A stretch of DNA of 62,315 nt from Dechloromonas sp. (GCA_028687035.1 JAQUAX010000018.1:1-62315), one strand, 5' to 3'. Positions 49,672-62,114 are shown, numbered from the stretch's first letter. The notes: generated from the sequence alone by a model not told the origin. A program made the numbers and translations.

Positions 49672-50715
49672 TCAGTTGTGGTGTTCGGTCCAGAGGCGCG
49701 ACCAGTGGTCGGCGACCTCGAGCATGCGGTTGGCGAAGCCCCATTCGTTGTCGAACCAGACGAACAGGTTGACCAGGTGGCTGCCGGCGGTGCGTGTCTG
49801 GCTGCCGTCGACGATCGCCGAATGGGGGTCGTGGTTGAAGTCGATCGAGGCGTGCGCCGCCTCGGAATAGGCGACGCGCCGCTTCAGCGGGCCGCCGGCA
49901 GCGTCGGCGAGCAGCCGGTTGATGCTGTGCGCCGAGACCGGGCGCTGCGTCGCGACGGTCAGGTCGATCGCCGACACGTTCAGCGTCGGCACGCGGATCG
50001 CCTTGGCCTGGACGCGGCCGGCCAGTTGCGGCAGTAGGCGTTCGACGCCGCGCGCCAGCCCGGTCGAGACCGGGATGATGGACTGCATCGCCGAGCGCGT
50101 CCGGCGCAGGTCGTCGTGGTGGTAGCCGTCGATCAGCGGCTGGTCGTTCATCACCGAGTGCAGCGTCGTCAGCAGCGCCTGCTCGACGCCGATTTCGCGG
50201 TCGAGCAGTTCGAGGATGGGGACGATCGCGTTGGTCGTGCACGACGCCGCGGAAACCAGCCGTTCGCGACCGTCGAGTTCGTTCTGGTTGATGCCGGCGA
50301 TGATCGTTGCGTCGACATCGCTGCCGCTTGCGCCGGGGTGGGACAGCAGCAGGCGTGGGCAGCCGGCGGCCAGGAAGCGCTCCAGTTCGGCGCGTCGACC
50401 GTAGACGCCGGAACATTCGACGACGAGATCGATGTCCCGCCAGTCGACGTCTTCCGGCGTGCGCGCATGGCTGACCCGGATGCGCTGCTCGCCGAGGCGC
50501 AGTTCGCCGTCGACGGCCTCGACCGGTCCGGGGAAGCGGCCGTGCGTCGAGTCGTAGCGGGTCAGGTAGGCGATGCTGTCGAGGTTGGCCGGCTCGTTGA
50601 TCGCGCTGACCACGAAGCGGTGGGCGACCGGCGATTCGCGCAGGGCGCGCAGGAAGCAGCGGCCGATCCGGCCGTAGCCGTTGATCGCGAGGCGTAGCGT
50701 GGGAGCGTGTGTCAC
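49672..50715 (-). CDS. epd: Erythrose-4-phosphate dehydrogenase (GAPDH-like)
   Basis: This 347-residue member of the GAPDH family looks like Epd rather than a second glycolytic GAPDH. It shares [33 protein letters not shown] and [18 protein letters not shown] with Epd, and keeps the catalytic SCTTN. It has Glu in AINEPAN where NAD-type GAPDH has Asp. Epd makes 4-phosphoerythronate for pyridoxal phosphate; pdxA of the same route is at 36 kb. Translation starts at GTG. It lies between gap and pgk, after a terminator-like hairpin. Confidence 0.85.
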   Translation of the reverse strand: MTHAPTLRLAINGYGRIGRCFLRALRESPVAHRFVVSAINEPANLDSIAYLTRYDSTHGRFPGPVEAVDGELRLGEQRIRVSHARTPEDVDWRDIDLVVECSGVYGRRAELERFLAAGCPRLLLSHPGASGSDVDATIIAGINQNELDGRERLVSAASCTTNAIVPILELLDREIGVEQALLTTLHSVMNDQPLIDGYHHDDLRRTRSAMQSIIPVSTGLARGVERLLPQLAGRVQAKAIRVPTLNVSAIDLTVATQRPVSAHSINRLLADAAGGPLKRRVAYSEAAHASIDFNHDPHSAIVDGSQTRTAGSHLVNLFVWFDNEWGFANRMLEVADHWSRLWTEHHN

Positions 50716-50728
50716 GGAGGGGGCAAAG

Positions 50729-50749
50729 AAAAGGGGCCTTGCGGCCCCT
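50729..50749 (-). terminator. Hairpin/terminator between gap and epd
   Basis: A 7-bp stem (50732-50738 with 50743-50749) with a four-base loop is followed on the minus strand by TTTCTTTG. It may terminate or attenuate transcription after gap before epd and pgk. Confidence 0.65.
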
Positions 50750-50767
50750 CTTTCCTGATGCGACCGC

Positions 50768-51796
<1,029 letters not shown>

Positions 51797-51820
51797 TGAA
51801 ATGTCTCCTTTATCGAAAAA

Positions 51821-53827
51821 TCAGGACAGCAGCGCCTTGGCCGTCGCGACGACGTTGGCCACCGTGAAACCGAACAGGTCGAACAGCTGGCCGGCCGGTG
51901 CCGACTCGCCGAAGCGGTCGATGCCGATCACCGCGCCGTGCAGGCCGACGTACTTGCGCCAGAAATCCGGGTGCGCTGCCTCGATCGCGATGCGCTTCTT
52001 GCAGCCGCCGAGCACGGCGGTCTTGTAGTCGGCGTCCTGGCGGTCGAACACGTTGCTGCAAGGCATCGACACCACGCGGGCGGCGACGCCCTCGGCGGCC
52101 AGCGCGGCCTGCGCGTCGAGCGCGAGCTTGACTTCGGAACCGGTGGCGATCAGCGTGATCTGCGCTTCGCCGGCAGCCTCGGACAGCACGTAGCCGCCGC
52201 GGGCGATGTCGGCGTCGGCGATTTTCTGCGTCACGGTCGGCAGGTTCTGGCGGGACAGCGCCAGCACGCTCGGGCCGTCCTTGCGGTCGACCGCCGAAAT
52301 CCACGCAATTGCGGTTTCGGTCGCGTCGGCCGGACGCCAGACGTCGAGGCCGGGGATCAGGCGCAGGCTGGGAATGTGCTCGACCGGCTGGTGCGTCGGG
52401 CCGTCCTCGCCGAGGCCGATGGAATCGTGCGTGTAGACCATGATCTGGCGCTGCTTCATCAGCGCCGCCATGCGGATTGCGTTGCGCGCGTAGTCCGAGA
52501 AGACCAGGAAGGTCGCGGTGTAGGGAATCAGGCCACCGTGCAGCGCGATGCCGTTGGCGATCGCGGTCATGCCGAATTCGCGCACACCGTAGTAGCAGTA
52601 GTTGCCGCCCTCGGTGCGGGTCACGCCCTTGCTGCCCTTGACGAAGGTCAGGTTGGAGCCGGCCAGGTCGGCCGAGCCGCCGAAGATCTCCGGCACGGCC
52701 GGGACCAGCGCGGCGATCGCGTTCTGGCTGGCCTTGCGGGTCGCGATGTTCTCGGCCTTGTCGCGGCAGGCGGCGACGTAGGCGGCCTTGGTCGCGGCCC
52801 AGTCGGCCGGCAGGTCGCCCTTCAGCACGCGGCGCTCGAATTCGGCGGCCTCGGCCGGGAAGGCGGCGCGGTAGGCGGCGAAGCGGCGGTTCCAGTTTTC
52901 CTCGAAGCTGGCGCCGCGCGGCTTGCCGTTCCAGGCGGCGTAGACCTCGTCCGGAATTTCGAACGGGGCGTGCGGCCAGCCGATGTATTCGCGGGCGGCA
53001 GCGATTTCGTCCTTGCCGAGCGGTGCACCGTGGCAGTCGTGCGAACCCTGCTTGTTCGGCGAACCCATGCCGATCGTCGTCTTGCAGCAGATCAGGCTGG
53101 GCTTGTCGGTGACGGCCCGGGCGGCGAGCAGCGCCTTCTCGATGGCGTCGCCGTCATGGCCGTCGACGGCCGGGATCACGTGCCAGCCGTAGGATTCGAA
53201 GCGCTTCGGGATGTCCTCGGTGAACCAGCCTTCGACATGGCCGTCGATCGAGATGCCGTTGTCGTCCCAGAAGGCGATCAGCTTGCCGAGGCCGAGCGTG
53301 CCGGCCAGCGAGCAGGCTTCGTGCGACACGCCTTCCATCAGGCAGCCGTCGCCCATGAAGACGTAGGTGTGGTGATTGACGATCTCGTGGCCGGGGCGGT
53401 TGAACTCGGCGGCCAGCACCTTTTCGGCGAGCGCCATGCCGACGGCGTTGGTGATGCCCTGGCCGAGCGGGCCGGTCGTGGTTTCGACGCCCGGCGTGTG
53501 GCCGAATTCGGGATGGCCGGCGGTGCGCGACTTGAGCTGGCGGAAGTTCTTCAGGTCGTCGATCGACAGGTCGTAGCCGGTCAGGTGCAGCAGCGCGTAG
53601 AGCAGCATCGAGCCGTGGCCGTTCGACAGCACGAAGCGGTCGCGGTCCGGCCAGTTCGGGTTGGCCGGGTTGTGGCGCAGCTGGCGGCGCCACAGCACCT
53701 CGGCGATTTCCGCCATGCCCATCGGGGCGCCCGGATGTCCGGAATTGGCCTGCTGGACGGCATCCATGGCAAGGGCGCGAATGGCGCCGGTCAGCGGGGA
53801 AAACTTGGGAGGGGTGGTGACGCTCAT
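51821..53827 (-). CDS. tkt: Transketolase
   Basis: Transketolase moves two-carbon units between sugar phosphates using thiamine diphosphate. The 668-residue protein has the conserved [15 protein letters not shown], the ThDP/metal motif [14 protein letters not shown]...DDNG and HDCHGAPLG. In the pyrimidine domain it carries [20 protein letters not shown] chose the ATG at 53827 ([10 protein letters not shown]); the frame extends 25 codons upstream without resemblance. It heads the tkt-gap group after a 176-base gap from fbp. Confidence 0.96.
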   Translation of the reverse strand: MSVTTPPKFSPLTGAIRALAMDAVQQANSGHPGAPMGMAEIAEVLWRRQLRHNPANPNWPDRDRFVLSNGHGSMLLYALLHLTGYDLSIDDLKNFRQLKSRTAGHPEFGHTPGVETTTGPLGQGITNAVGMALAEKVLAAEFNRPGHEIVNHHTYVFMGDGCLMEGVSHEACSLAGTLGLGKLIAFWDDNGISIDGHVEGWFTEDIPKRFESYGWHVIPAVDGHDGDAIEKALLAARAVTDKPSLICCKTTIGMGSPNKQGSHDCHGAPLGKDEIAAAREYIGWPHAPFEIPDEVYAAWNGKPRGASFEENWNRRFAAYRAAFPAEAAEFERRVLKGDLPADWAATKAAYVAACRDKAENIATRKASQNAIAALVPAVPEIFGGSADLAGSNLTFVKGSKGVTRTEGGNYCYYGVREFGMTAIANGIALHGGLIPYTATFLVFSDYARNAIRMAALMKQRQIMVYTHDSIGLGEDGPTHQPVEHIPSLRLIPGLDVWRPADATETAIAWISAVDRKDGPSVLALSRQNLPTVTQKIADADIARGGYVLSEAAGEAQITLIATGSEVKLALDAQAALAAEGVAARVVSMPCSNVFDRQDADYKTAVLGGCKKRIAIEAAHPDFWRKYVGLHGAVIGIDRFGESAPAGQLFDLFGFTVANVVATAKALLS

Positions 53828-53920
53828 AGTCCGGAATTCCAGCGGCAGAAAAGCCGGAATTATCGGCGAAAAGCACTGTTTTGGATAGGGTAAGCCGCTC
53901 ATGCGGCAGGCTTTTGGGCG

Positions 53921-53973
53921 CGCGAATGATCACGGTTTTTTAAGCCTGAGGTCATAAGCCGTGATCATTCGCG
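53921..53973. repeat. 15-bp inverted repeat between fbp and tkt
   Basis: CGCGAATGATCACGG (53921-53935) is the exact inverse of CCGTGATCATTCGCG (53959-53973), with 23 bases between. Each arm carries the palindromic core TGATCA. It could fold as a large hairpin ending fbp transcription, or be a paired operator ahead of tkt. The remaining gap bases (53828-53920) show only a weak GATAAT-like promoter element on the minus strand. Confidence 0.7.
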
Positions 53974-54003
53974 GCGCCCGGGCCGCATTCGGGGAGGGGC
54001 GGA

Positions 54004-55017
<1,014 letters not shown>

Positions 55018-55054
55018 GGATACTCCCTGCTGCTTCGAGCCAAAAGGCGCGATT

Positions 55055-57538
55055 TTACTCCGCCCGGCTGCGGGCGTGCAGGAAGGCGAAGGCCGCCGCG
55101 CTGCCCAGCGGCCTGCTGAACAGGTAGCCCTGGACTTCGTCGCAGCCGTTGGCGCGCAGCAGTTCGAGCTGGTCCGCGGTTTCAACCCCTTCGGCGATTA
55201 CGTTGAGGCCCAGCGAGTGGGCCAGCGCGATGGTGCCGAAGGCGATCGCGCGGTCGTTGAGGTCGAGCTCGATGTCGCGGACGAAGGAGCGGTCGATCTT
55301 CAGGTGGTCGATCGGGAACAGCTTCAGGTAGGCGAGCGACGAGTAACCCGTGCCGAAGTCGTCGATGGCCAGCGAGACGCCCATGCGCCCGAGGCGCTCC
55401 AGAATCTGGATCGCCTCTTCCGGATTTTCCATCACCGAACTCTCGGTGATTTCGAGTTCGAGCAGTTCCGGCGGCAGGCCGGATTCAGCCAGCGCGCCGG
55501 CGACGGTCTCGCAGAAATCGCGGCGGCGCAGCTGGCGGGCCGAGACGTTGATCGCGATGCGCAGCGGCTTCAGGCCGGCGTCGATCCAGTGCTTCATTTC
55601 GCGGCAGGCGTTGATCAGCACCCATTCGCCGATCTGCACGATGATGCCGGTTTCTTCGGCGACCGGGATGAAACGGTCCGGCGCAATCATGCCGTCCGCC
55701 GGATGGTGCCAGCGGACCAGCGCCTCGACGCCGGTCGGCTCATGGGTGCAGGCGTGCAGCTGCGGCTGGAATTCGAGGCACAGCTCGTTGCGCAGCAAGG
55801 CGTGGCGCAGCTTGCGCTCGATGTCCAGGCGCTCGGCGGTCGCCCGGTTCATCTCGGCGGCGAAGAACTGGTAGTTGTTCCGCCCGGCCGCCTTGGCGTG
55901 GTACATCGCGGTGTCGGCGTTCTTCAGGATGGTGTCGCCGTCCGGGCCGTCGTCCGGGAAGATGCTGATGCCGATCGACGGGCTGGTGTGCAGTTCGTGC
56001 CCTTCCGACTCGATCGGGGTCGACAGTGCGGAAATGATCTTGCCGGCGACGATCGCGGCGTCGGCCGGCATCGTGATGCCGGGCAGGATGACGACGAACT
56101 CGTCGCCGCCGAGCCGGGCGACGAAGTCGGTCTGGCGGACGACGCCGGACAGCCGGGAGGCGACTTCGCGCAGCAGGCCGTCGCCGACCTGGTGGCCGAG
56201 GGTGTCGTTGATGATCTTGAAGCGGTCGAGGTCGAGGAACATGATCGCGACCTGCCATTTGTGCCGGCGCGCCTCCGGCAGCAGCTGGCCGAGGCGGATC
56301 AGCAGCGACAGGCGGTTGGGCAGGCCGGTCAGCGCGTCGGTCTGCGCGATCTGGCGCATGCGCTCCTCGGACTGCCGGCGTTCGGTGACGTCGACGAGCA
56401 GCCAGAGGTAATGGGCCGGCATGCCGCTGGCCGGATCGTCGACGCGGTTGATGCGGATGCCGGCCGGGAAATGGCTGCCGTTTTTCTTGGCGATTTCGAG
56501 TTCACCGCGCCAGGCCCCGGAATCCGCCAGGTCGCCCAGGAACGGATCGGGCGCCTGGCTGCCGTCCTGCTCGATCATCCCGAATACCGTGTGGCCGAGC
56601 AGTTCGAAGGGCTCGTAGCCGGTCATCTGCGTGGTGGCTGGGTTGATCGACAGGATGCGGTGGGCTTCGTCGGTGAAGATGATGCCGGTCGGCGTATGGG
56701 TGAATATCTTTTGCGCCAGCTGTTCGCGTTCGGCGCTGGCCCGCTGCTCGGAAATGTCGGTATAGACCGTCACGAAGCCGCCGTCGGCCAGCGGGACGCC
56801 GCGGATGTCCAGCGTGCGGCCGTTTGGCCGCGTGCGCTCGAAATGGTGCGAGACAGGCTCGCGGACGCGGGTCATCAGTGTCTGGACGATCTCTTCCGGA
56901 TCGCCCGGGCCGTACTCGCCGCGTTCGGCATTGAAACGGAACAGGTCTTCGAGGCGGACCTGGCCGCGGGCGAACAGCGACGGCGGGAAGTCGAGCAGGC
57001 GCAGCAGCTCGCGGTTGTGCAGCGTCAGGTTGAGATTCTTGTCGAACAGGCTGATCCCGCTCGGTATGCTCTCGACGACGGTCTGCAGCAGGTCGTGCTG
57101 GGTGCGCAGGCCTTCCTCGGCCGCCTTGCGGTCGGTGATGTCGGTGTAGGTCGTGATGAAACCAGCCAGTTGGCCGTCGATGTGCAGCGGCTCGCCCTGG
57201 GTCAGGTGGGTCCGCCCGTTCGGGCGGGTCCGCTCGAAGCGGTGCGGCTGGAACTGGCGGGCCAGTTCGGTAATGCGCCGGACATGCTCTTCCGGGTCGC
57301 CCGGGCCGTACTCGCCGCGTTCGGCGGGGATGCGGATCAGGTCGGCAAAGGGAACGCCGTCATGGACCGCCGATTCGGGAAGTTCGAGGACCTCGAGGAA
57401 GCCGTGGTTCCAGACGCGCAGGCGCAGATTCTCGTCGAACACGCTGATGCCCTGCGGCATGCTCGCCATGACCGCACGCAGATAGGCGTGCTGGCGCCGG
57501 GTTTCGGCGTCGGTCGTGAGGGCGTCCGCGTTGTCCAA
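55055..57538 (-). CDS. PAS-PAS-PAS-GGDEF-EAL cyclic-di-GMP enzyme
   Basis: This protein of about 827 residues has two similar N-terminal PAS units (about 23-140 and 150-275) that share [11 protein letters not shown] and [16 protein letters not shown] segments. A third PAS lies at about 285-405, then GGDEF ([12 protein letters not shown]) and EAL domains. The GGDEF keeps the inhibitory RxxD (RQTD) five residues upstream. The EAL keeps [31 protein letters not shown] and AEGVET, so both domains look catalytically competent. There are no membrane helices. The best start is a TTG at 57538 without a clear Shine-Dalgarno sequence; an ATG 23 codons later is possible. Confidence 0.9.
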   Translation of the reverse strand: MDNADALTTDAETRRQHAYLRAVMASMPQGISVFDENLRLRVWNHGFLEVLELPESAVHDGVPFADLIRIPAERGEYGPGDPEEHVRRITELARQFQPHRFERTRPNGRTHLTQGEPLHIDGQLAGFITTYTDITDRKAAEEGLRTQHDLLQTVVESIPSGISLFDKNLNLTLHNRELLRLLDFPPSLFARGQVRLEDLFRFNAERGEYGPGDPEEIVQTLMTRVREPVSHHFERTRPNGRTLDIRGVPLADGGFVTVYTDISEQRASAEREQLAQKIFTHTPTGIIFTDEAHRILSINPATTQMTGYEPFELLGHTVFGMIEQDGSQAPDPFLGDLADSGAWRGELEIAKKNGSHFPAGIRINRVDDPASGMPAHYLWLLVDVTERRQSEERMRQIAQTDALTGLPNRLSLLIRLGQLLPEARRHKWQVAIMFLDLDRFKIINDTLGHQVGDGLLREVASRLSGVVRQTDFVARLGGDEFVVILPGITMPADAAIVAGKIISALSTPIESEGHELHTSPSIGISIFPDDGPDGDTILKNADTAMYHAKAAGRNNYQFFAAEMNRATAERLDIERKLRHALLRNELCLEFQPQLHACTHEPTGVEALVRWHHPADGMIAPDRFIPVAEETGIIVQIGEWVLINACREMKHWIDAGLKPLRIAINVSARQLRRRDFCETVAGALAESGLPPELLELEITESSVMENPEEAIQILERLGRMGVSLAIDDFGTGYSSLAYLKLFPIDHLKIDRSFVRDIELDLNDRAIAFGTIALAHSLGLNVIAEGVETADQLELLRANGCDEVQGYLFSRPLGSAAAFAFLHARSRAE

Positions 57539-57614
57539 GATTGGCAGGGGCTAGAGAGAGGAATCCAATGATAGCCGAAGCCCGTTCGCCCCGGCATGCT
57601 GCGCCGCGCGGGGT

Positions 57615-58178
57615 TCAGGCATTTTCGGCCTTCCACTTGATCGAGCAGCCGATCGACGGCGTCTGCTCGCCGGGGCCGCGGCCGTCGCGGGCGATGTCGC
57701 GCAGGGCTTCGAACAGTTCGCGCCGGGCGTCGGCCGGGGCCGGATTTCTGCCCGACGCATCGAGTCGACCGCGATATTGCAGTTCGAGCCCGGCGTTGTA
57801 GCCGAAGAAGTCGGGCGTGCAGACTGCGCCGTAAGCCCGGGCGACGGTCTGCTCCTCGTCATAGAGATAAGGGAAGGGGAAGCCGAGTTCGTCGGCCCAG
57901 CGCTGCATGTGCTCCGGCGAGTCTTCCGGGTAGGCGGCCACGTCGTTGCTCATGATCGCGACGCAGCCGATGCCGAGTCCGGCGAGTTCGCGGCAGTCGC
58001 GGATCAGGCGGTCGATGATCGCCCTGACGTAGGGGCAGTGGTTGCAGATGAACATCACCAGCAGGCCGTTCGGACCGCGGCAGTCGGCCAGCGTGTAACG
58101 CCGGCCGTCGGTGCAGGGAAGGTCGAAGTCGATGGCCGGCCGGCCGAATTCGCAGACGGGCGGGTTCAGTGCGACCAC
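57615..58178 (-). CDS. Thioredoxin-family redoxin (CNHC motif)
   Basis: This 187-residue AhpC/TSA-type redoxin has the active-site segment MFICNHCPYVRAIIDRL, with Cys45 and Cys48 separated by Asn-His. GIGCVAIMSNDVAAYPEDSP and the conserved YGAVCTPDFF follow, the latter holding the usual cis-Pro region. This group is annotated as thioredoxin family, without a known substrate. I chose the GTG at 58178 because GAAAGG lies six bases upstream; an in-frame ATG at 58214 lacks a ribosome site. It has no signal peptide and diverges from rsmE. Confidence 0.83.
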   Translation of the reverse strand: MVALNPPVCEFGRPAIDFDLPCTDGRRYTLADCRGPNGLLVMFICNHCPYVRAIIDRLIRDCRELAGLGIGCVAIMSNDVAAYPEDSPEHMQRWADELGFPFPYLYDEEQTVARAYGAVCTPDFFGYNAGLELQYRGRLDASGRNPAPADARRELFEALRDIARDGRGPGEQTPSIGCSIKWKAENA

Positions 58179-58187
58179 ATTTGACCT

Positions 58188-58217
58188 TTCACGTTTGTCA
58201 GGAGGCTGCCGCATAAT
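58188..58217 (+). promoter_or_regulatory. Candidate rsmE promoter
   Basis: TTCACG (58188) and CATAAT (58212), spaced 18 bases apart, lie just before the rsmE ATG at 58225. The distance implies a nearly leaderless message, so it is tentative. Confidence 0.3.
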
Positions 58218-58224
58218 AGCACCG

Positions 58225-58974
58225 ATGAATCTGCCCCGTTTTTATTGTCGCGAGGCCCTTTCGCCGGGCGCGCACGTCGAACTTCCCGAGCCGGTCGCGC
58301 GCCACGCAGTGCGCGTTCTGCGTCTGGCGCCCGGCGCTTCGCTGGTTTTGTTCGACGGGCGCGGCGGCGAGTACGCCGCCCGCATCGAGCGCATCGAGCG
58401 CGACCGCGTCCATGTCGAACTGGGCGCCTGGCGCGATGTCGAGCGCGAGGCGCCGTTGTCGGTGACGTTGGTCCAGGCGCTGCAGGCCGGCGACAAGATG
58501 GATTTCACCATACAGAAGGCGGTCGAGCTGGGCATCCGCGAGATCGTCCCGGTCGACAGCCGGCGCAGCGTCATGCGGCTTGCCGGCGAGCGCGCGGCCA
58601 AGCGGGTCGCCCACTGGCAGGGGGTCGCTGCGTCGGCCTGCGAGCAGTGCGGGCGCAATCAGGTGCCGATGGTGGCGCCGCTCGAAAAGCTGGAGAACTG
58701 GCTGGCGCGTCCGGTGCGGCCGGGCACGCTGCGGCTGGTGCTGGCGCCGGATGCGACGGCGACCTTGTCCGCGCTGGCGCCGGCGACCGACATTCAATTG
58801 CTGATCGGCGCCGAAGGCGGGCTCGATCCGGCGGAAATGGCCGCTGCGCATCAGGCAGGCTTCCAGGCGATCCGCCTGGGGCCGCGGGTGCTGCGGACGG
58901 AAACGGCGGGGCTGGCCGCACTGGCTGCCCTGCAGATGTTGTGGGGCGATTTCGGGGAGCTTGGCGATGTTTGA
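58225..58974 (+). CDS. rsmE: 16S rRNA m3U1498 methyltransferase
   Basis: RsmE methylates U1498 of 16S rRNA. The 249-residue SPOUT-family protein has an N-terminal PUA-like domain (HAVRVLRLAPGASLVLFDGRG). Its knotted SAM-binding end shows LLIGAEGGLDPAEMAAA and LGPRVLRTETAGLAAL. TIQKAVELGIREIVPV and CEQCGRNQVP are further family blocks. I used the ATG at 58225. The pap gene starts inside its last codons. Confidence 0.95.
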   Translation: MNLPRFYCREALSPGAHVELPEPVARHAVRVLRLAPGASLVLFDGRGGEYAARIERIERDRVHVELGAWRDVEREAPLSVTLVQALQAGDKMDFTIQKAVELGIREIVPVDSRRSVMRLAGERAAKRVAHWQGVAASACEQCGRNQVPMVAPLEKLENWLARPVRPGTLRLVLAPDATATLSALAPATDIQLLIGAEGGLDPAEMAAAHQAGFQAIRLGPRVLRTETAGLAALAALQMLWGDFGELGDV

Positions 58975-60472
58975 ATCGGCGGAACTCGGTCACAAGATCG
59001 ACAAGGAAACGTTCAAGCGGGAGGTGCCGAAGCTGCGCGCCGAACTGCTCGATGTCCAGTACGACGTGCTGCAGAAGCGCGAGTTTCCGGTCGTCATCCT
59101 GATTTCCGGGGTGGACGGCAGCGGCAAGGGTGAAACCATCAACCTGCTGTACTCGTGGATGGATCCCCGGCACATCTCGACGCTCGCGTTCTCGGCGCCG
59201 AGTGACGAGGAGCGCTCACGGCCCTATATGTGGCGCTACTGGCGGGCCTTGCCGGCCAAGGGCAAGATCGGCATCTTCGCCGGGTCCTGGTACTCGCAGC
59301 CGATCGCCGACCGGATCAGCGGCGACATGCGGCGTTCGGAACTCGACGAGCGGCTCGACGACATCAACCGCTTCGAGGCCATGCTGGTTAACGAGGGGGC
59401 GCTGGTGCTGAAATTCTGGTTCCATCTGTCGAAGGATGGACAGAAGCAACGCCTGAAGGCGCTGGAGAAGAACCCGAACACCGCATGGCGGGTCACCAAG
59501 GAAAGTTACGAGCGCCTGAAAACCTACGGCCGTCTGCAGGAAGTCGCAGGCCACGTGCTGCGCGTGACGAATACCGCGCATGCGCCGTGGATCATTGTCG
59601 AGGGCACGGACGACGAGTACCGCTCGCTGACCGTTGGGCGCATCGTGCTCGATGCGATGAAGCGTCGCCTGAATCAGGAGGGGCGGCAACTCGTTCCGGT
59701 CGCGCCGCCGATCGTGCATCCGATCGACGAGAAAAACGTGCTCAGCGAGCTGAATCTGACTCGTGCGCTGGGCAAGAAGGAGTACGAGAGCGAATTGGCG
59801 CGTTACCAGTCGCGCCTGTCCGAACTGGTGCGCGACGGGCGTTTCGCCGGCAAGCGTTCGCTGGTCGTCGTGTTCGAGGGCCCGGATGCGGCCGGTAAGG
59901 GGGGCAGCATCCGGCGCATCGCCGGCGCGATGGACGCCCGGCAGTACCAGATCGTGCCGATCGCCGCGCCGACCGAGGAAGAGCGCGACCAGCCCTACCT
60001 GTGGCGCTTCTGGCGCCATCTGCCGCGCACCGGGCGGGTCGCGATCTTCGACCGCTCGTGGTACGGCCGCGTGCTGGTCGAGCGGGTCGAGGGCTTCTGC
60101 GCCGAATCCGACTGGCTGCGGGCCTATGCCGAGATCAACGACTTCGAGCATCAGCTGGTCGAGGCGGGGGCGGTGGTCGTCAAGTTCTGGCTGCACATCT
60201 CGGCCGACGAACAGCTGCGCCGCTTCAAGGAGCGCCAGGAAACCGAGTTCAAGCGCTTCAAGATCACCGAGGAAGACTGGCGCAACCGGGAAAAGTGGGA
60301 TGCCTACGTTTCCGCGGTTTGCGACATGGTCGACCGCACCTCGACCGGTCTGGCGCCGTGGACGCTGGTCGAGGCCAACGACAAGAATTACGCCCGGGTC
60401 AAGGTGCTGCGCACGCTGTGCGAGCGCCTCGAGGCGGCGATCGAGGACGACGGGAAGATTTCCGAAAAATGA
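58967..60472 (+). CDS. pap: Polyphosphate:AMP phosphotransferase (two-domain PPK2)
   Basis: This 501-residue fusion of two PPK2 domains uses polyphosphate to phosphorylate AMP to ADP (class II PPK2/PAP). Each half has its own Walker A: ISGVDGSGKGET (about 45-56) and FEGPDAAGKGGS (about 300-311). The C-terminal half has the lid and catalytic segments FWRHLPRTGRVAIFDRSWYGR. The ATG at 58967 has a GGGGAGC ribosome site and overlaps rsmE by eight bases. Its stop overlaps argA. No ppk1 is in the window. Confidence 0.93.
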   Translation: MFESAELGHKIDKETFKREVPKLRAELLDVQYDVLQKREFPVVILISGVDGSGKGETINLLYSWMDPRHISTLAFSAPSDEERSRPYMWRYWRALPAKGKIGIFAGSWYSQPIADRISGDMRRSELDERLDDINRFEAMLVNEGALVLKFWFHLSKDGQKQRLKALEKNPNTAWRVTKESYERLKTYGRLQEVAGHVLRVTNTAHAPWIIVEGTDDEYRSLTVGRIVLDAMKRRLNQEGRQLVPVAPPIVHPIDEKNVLSELNLTRALGKKEYESELARYQSRLSELVRDGRFAGKRSLVVVFEGPDAAGKGGSIRRIAGAMDARQYQIVPIAAPTEEERDQPYLWRFWRHLPRTGRVAIFDRSWYGRVLVERVEGFCAESDWLRAYAEINDFEHQLVEAGAVVVKFWLHISADEQLRRFKERQETEFKRFKITEEDWRNREKWDAYVSAVCDMVDRTSTGLAPWTLVEANDKNYARVKVLRTLCERLEAAIEDDGKISEK

Positions 60473-61788
60473 GCGATACCCCCTACGACGAGCATTTCGT
60501 CTCCTGGTTCCGGGCGGTTACGCCCTATATCAATGCTTTCCGCGGCCGGACCTTCGTCATTGCCTTTGGCGGCAAGGCGGTGGCCAGCGAGTTCGCGAAG
60601 ACCCTGGCCTACGACGTCAATCTGCTGGTCAGTCTGGGCATCCGGCTGGTTCTGGTGCACGGTGCGCGGCCCCAGATCGAGGAGGAGTTGCGCGAAAAGC
60701 AACTCGAGTCGAAATATCACCGCGGCTACCGGGTGACTGACGCCGAGACGCTGGACTGCGTGCTCGATGCCGTCGGCAGCGTTTATCTGGAAATCGAGGC
60801 CATGCTGTCGCAGGGCTTGCCGAACACCCCGATGGCGAACAGCCGGATCCGGGTGATCGGCGGCAATTTCATCACCGGGCAGCCGATCGGCGTGCTCGAC
60901 GGGATCGACATGCAATACGCCGGCAAGGTGCGCAAGGTCGACGTCGAGGGGATCAATGCCCAACTCGGCCTTGGCAATATCGTGCTGCTGAATTGCGAGG
61001 GGCCGTCGCCGACCGGCGAGATCTTCAATCTGCAGATGGAAGAGGCGGCCGAAGCCGTCGCCATTGCGATCAAGGCCGACAAGCTGGTCTACCTGACCGA
61101 CAGCCGGGGCGTTACCGACAATGGTGGCGAACTGCTCGACGCGATGACCGCCGATGAGGCGTCGCAACTGCTGCGCGATGCGGACTGGCTGTCGACCGAC
61201 ATCATGCGCTACCTGCCGTGCTCGGTCAGGGCCAGCCGGGCCGGGGTGGGGCGCGTTCATCTGATCGGCTTCGAGCAGGATGGCGCGCTGCTGCGCGAAT
61301 TGTTCACGCATGACGGGGTCGGTACCGTCGTCACCCGCGAGTCGCTGGAAAACATCCGCGAGGCCAAGCCCGACGACATCGCCGCGCTGATCGCGCTGAT
61401 CGAGCCGATAGAACAGGAGGGCATCCTGGTTCATCGGCCGCGCGAACTGCTCGAACGCGAGATCGATCATTTCTCGATCATGTTGCACGACGGCATTATC
61501 GTCGGCTGTGCGGCGCTTTATCCTCATTCGGAGGACGAGGCGGAACTCGCCTGCCTGGCGGTAGCCCCCGACCAGCGCGAATGGGGCTACGGCGAACAAC
61601 TGATGCGGCGTATCGAGCGCCGTGCGCGCAAGATGGGCATCAAGCGCCTGTTCGTGCTGACGACCCGGACCGAACACTGGTTCGTCGAGCGCGGCTTCAA
61701 GCAGGGGACGGTCGACGATCTGCCGGCCGCGAAACGCGATATGTACAACTACCAGCGCCGGTCGAAGGTTCTGTTCAAAACCTTATAA
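60469..61788 (+). CDS. argA: N-acetylglutamate synthase (ArgA type)
   Basis: ArgA makes N-acetylglutamate, the first step of arginine synthesis. The 439-residue protein has the N-terminal amino acid kinase-like domain ([24 protein letters not shown]) that binds arginine for feedback. A C-terminal GNAT acetyltransferase follows, with [20 protein letters not shown] for acetyl-CoA and a terminal FVERGFK. The ATG overlaps the pap stop (ATGA). This is the classical bacterial form, not ArgJ. Confidence 0.95.
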   Translation: MSDTPYDEHFVSWFRAVTPYINAFRGRTFVIAFGGKAVASEFAKTLAYDVNLLVSLGIRLVLVHGARPQIEEELREKQLESKYHRGYRVTDAETLDCVLDAVGSVYLEIEAMLSQGLPNTPMANSRIRVIGGNFITGQPIGVLDGIDMQYAGKVRKVDVEGINAQLGLGNIVLLNCEGPSPTGEIFNLQMEEAAEAVAIAIKADKLVYLTDSRGVTDNGGELLDAMTADEASQLLRDADWLSTDIMRYLPCSVRASRAGVGRVHLIGFEQDGALLRELFTHDGVGTVVTRESLENIREAKPDDIAALIALIEPIEQEGILVHRPRELLEREIDHFSIMLHDGIIVGCAALYPHSEDEAELACLAVAPDQREWGYGEQLMRRIERRARKMGIKRLFVLTTRTEHWFVERGFKQGTVDDLPAAKRDMYNYQRRSKVLFKTL

Positions 61789-61789
61789 T
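61784..61789 (+). promoter_or_regulatory. Candidate yggX promoter -10 box
   Basis: A perfect TATAAT spans the last codons and stop of argA, 28 bases before the yggX ATG. The -35 region is poor (TCGAAG-like). It suggests that yggX has its own promoter. Confidence 0.5.
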
Positions 61790-61816
61790 CGGCTCATCCA
61801 TCCTACGGAGTTTCAA

Positions 61817-62089
61817 ATGGCACGTACCGTCAATTGCATCAAGCTTGGCCGCGAGGCCGAAGGTCTCGACTTTCCCCCTTATCCTGGCGATCTAGGCAAG
61901 CGCATCTTCGAGAATGTCTCCAAGGAAGCGTGGCAGCAGTGGATCAAGCTGCAGACGATGATCATCAACGAGAACCGCCTGAACCTGGTCGATGCGCGCC
62001 ACCGCAAGTATCTTGCCGAGCAGGTCGAGAAGCATTTCTTCGGCGACGGCGCCGATCAGATTCAAGGCTACGTGCCGCCGAAAGCCTGA
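61817..62089 (+). CDS. yggX: YggX-type iron(II) trafficking/oxidative damage protein
   Basis: This 90-residue protein starts [23 protein letters not shown], the YggX signature with its single conserved cysteine (Cys7). It continues with [19 protein letters not shown]. YggX protects iron-sulfur enzymes and belongs to the SoxR/MutY-associated set in E. coli. A CGGAG ribosome site precedes the ATG. It is followed by an intrinsic terminator. Confidence 0.96.
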   Translation: MARTVNCIKLGREAEGLDFPPYPGDLGKRIFENVSKEAWQQWIKLQTMIINENRLNLVDARHRKYLAEQVEKHFFGDGADQIQGYVPPKA

Positions 62090-62114
62090 TCTCCAGTTTT
62101 CCGTCAGTCATATG

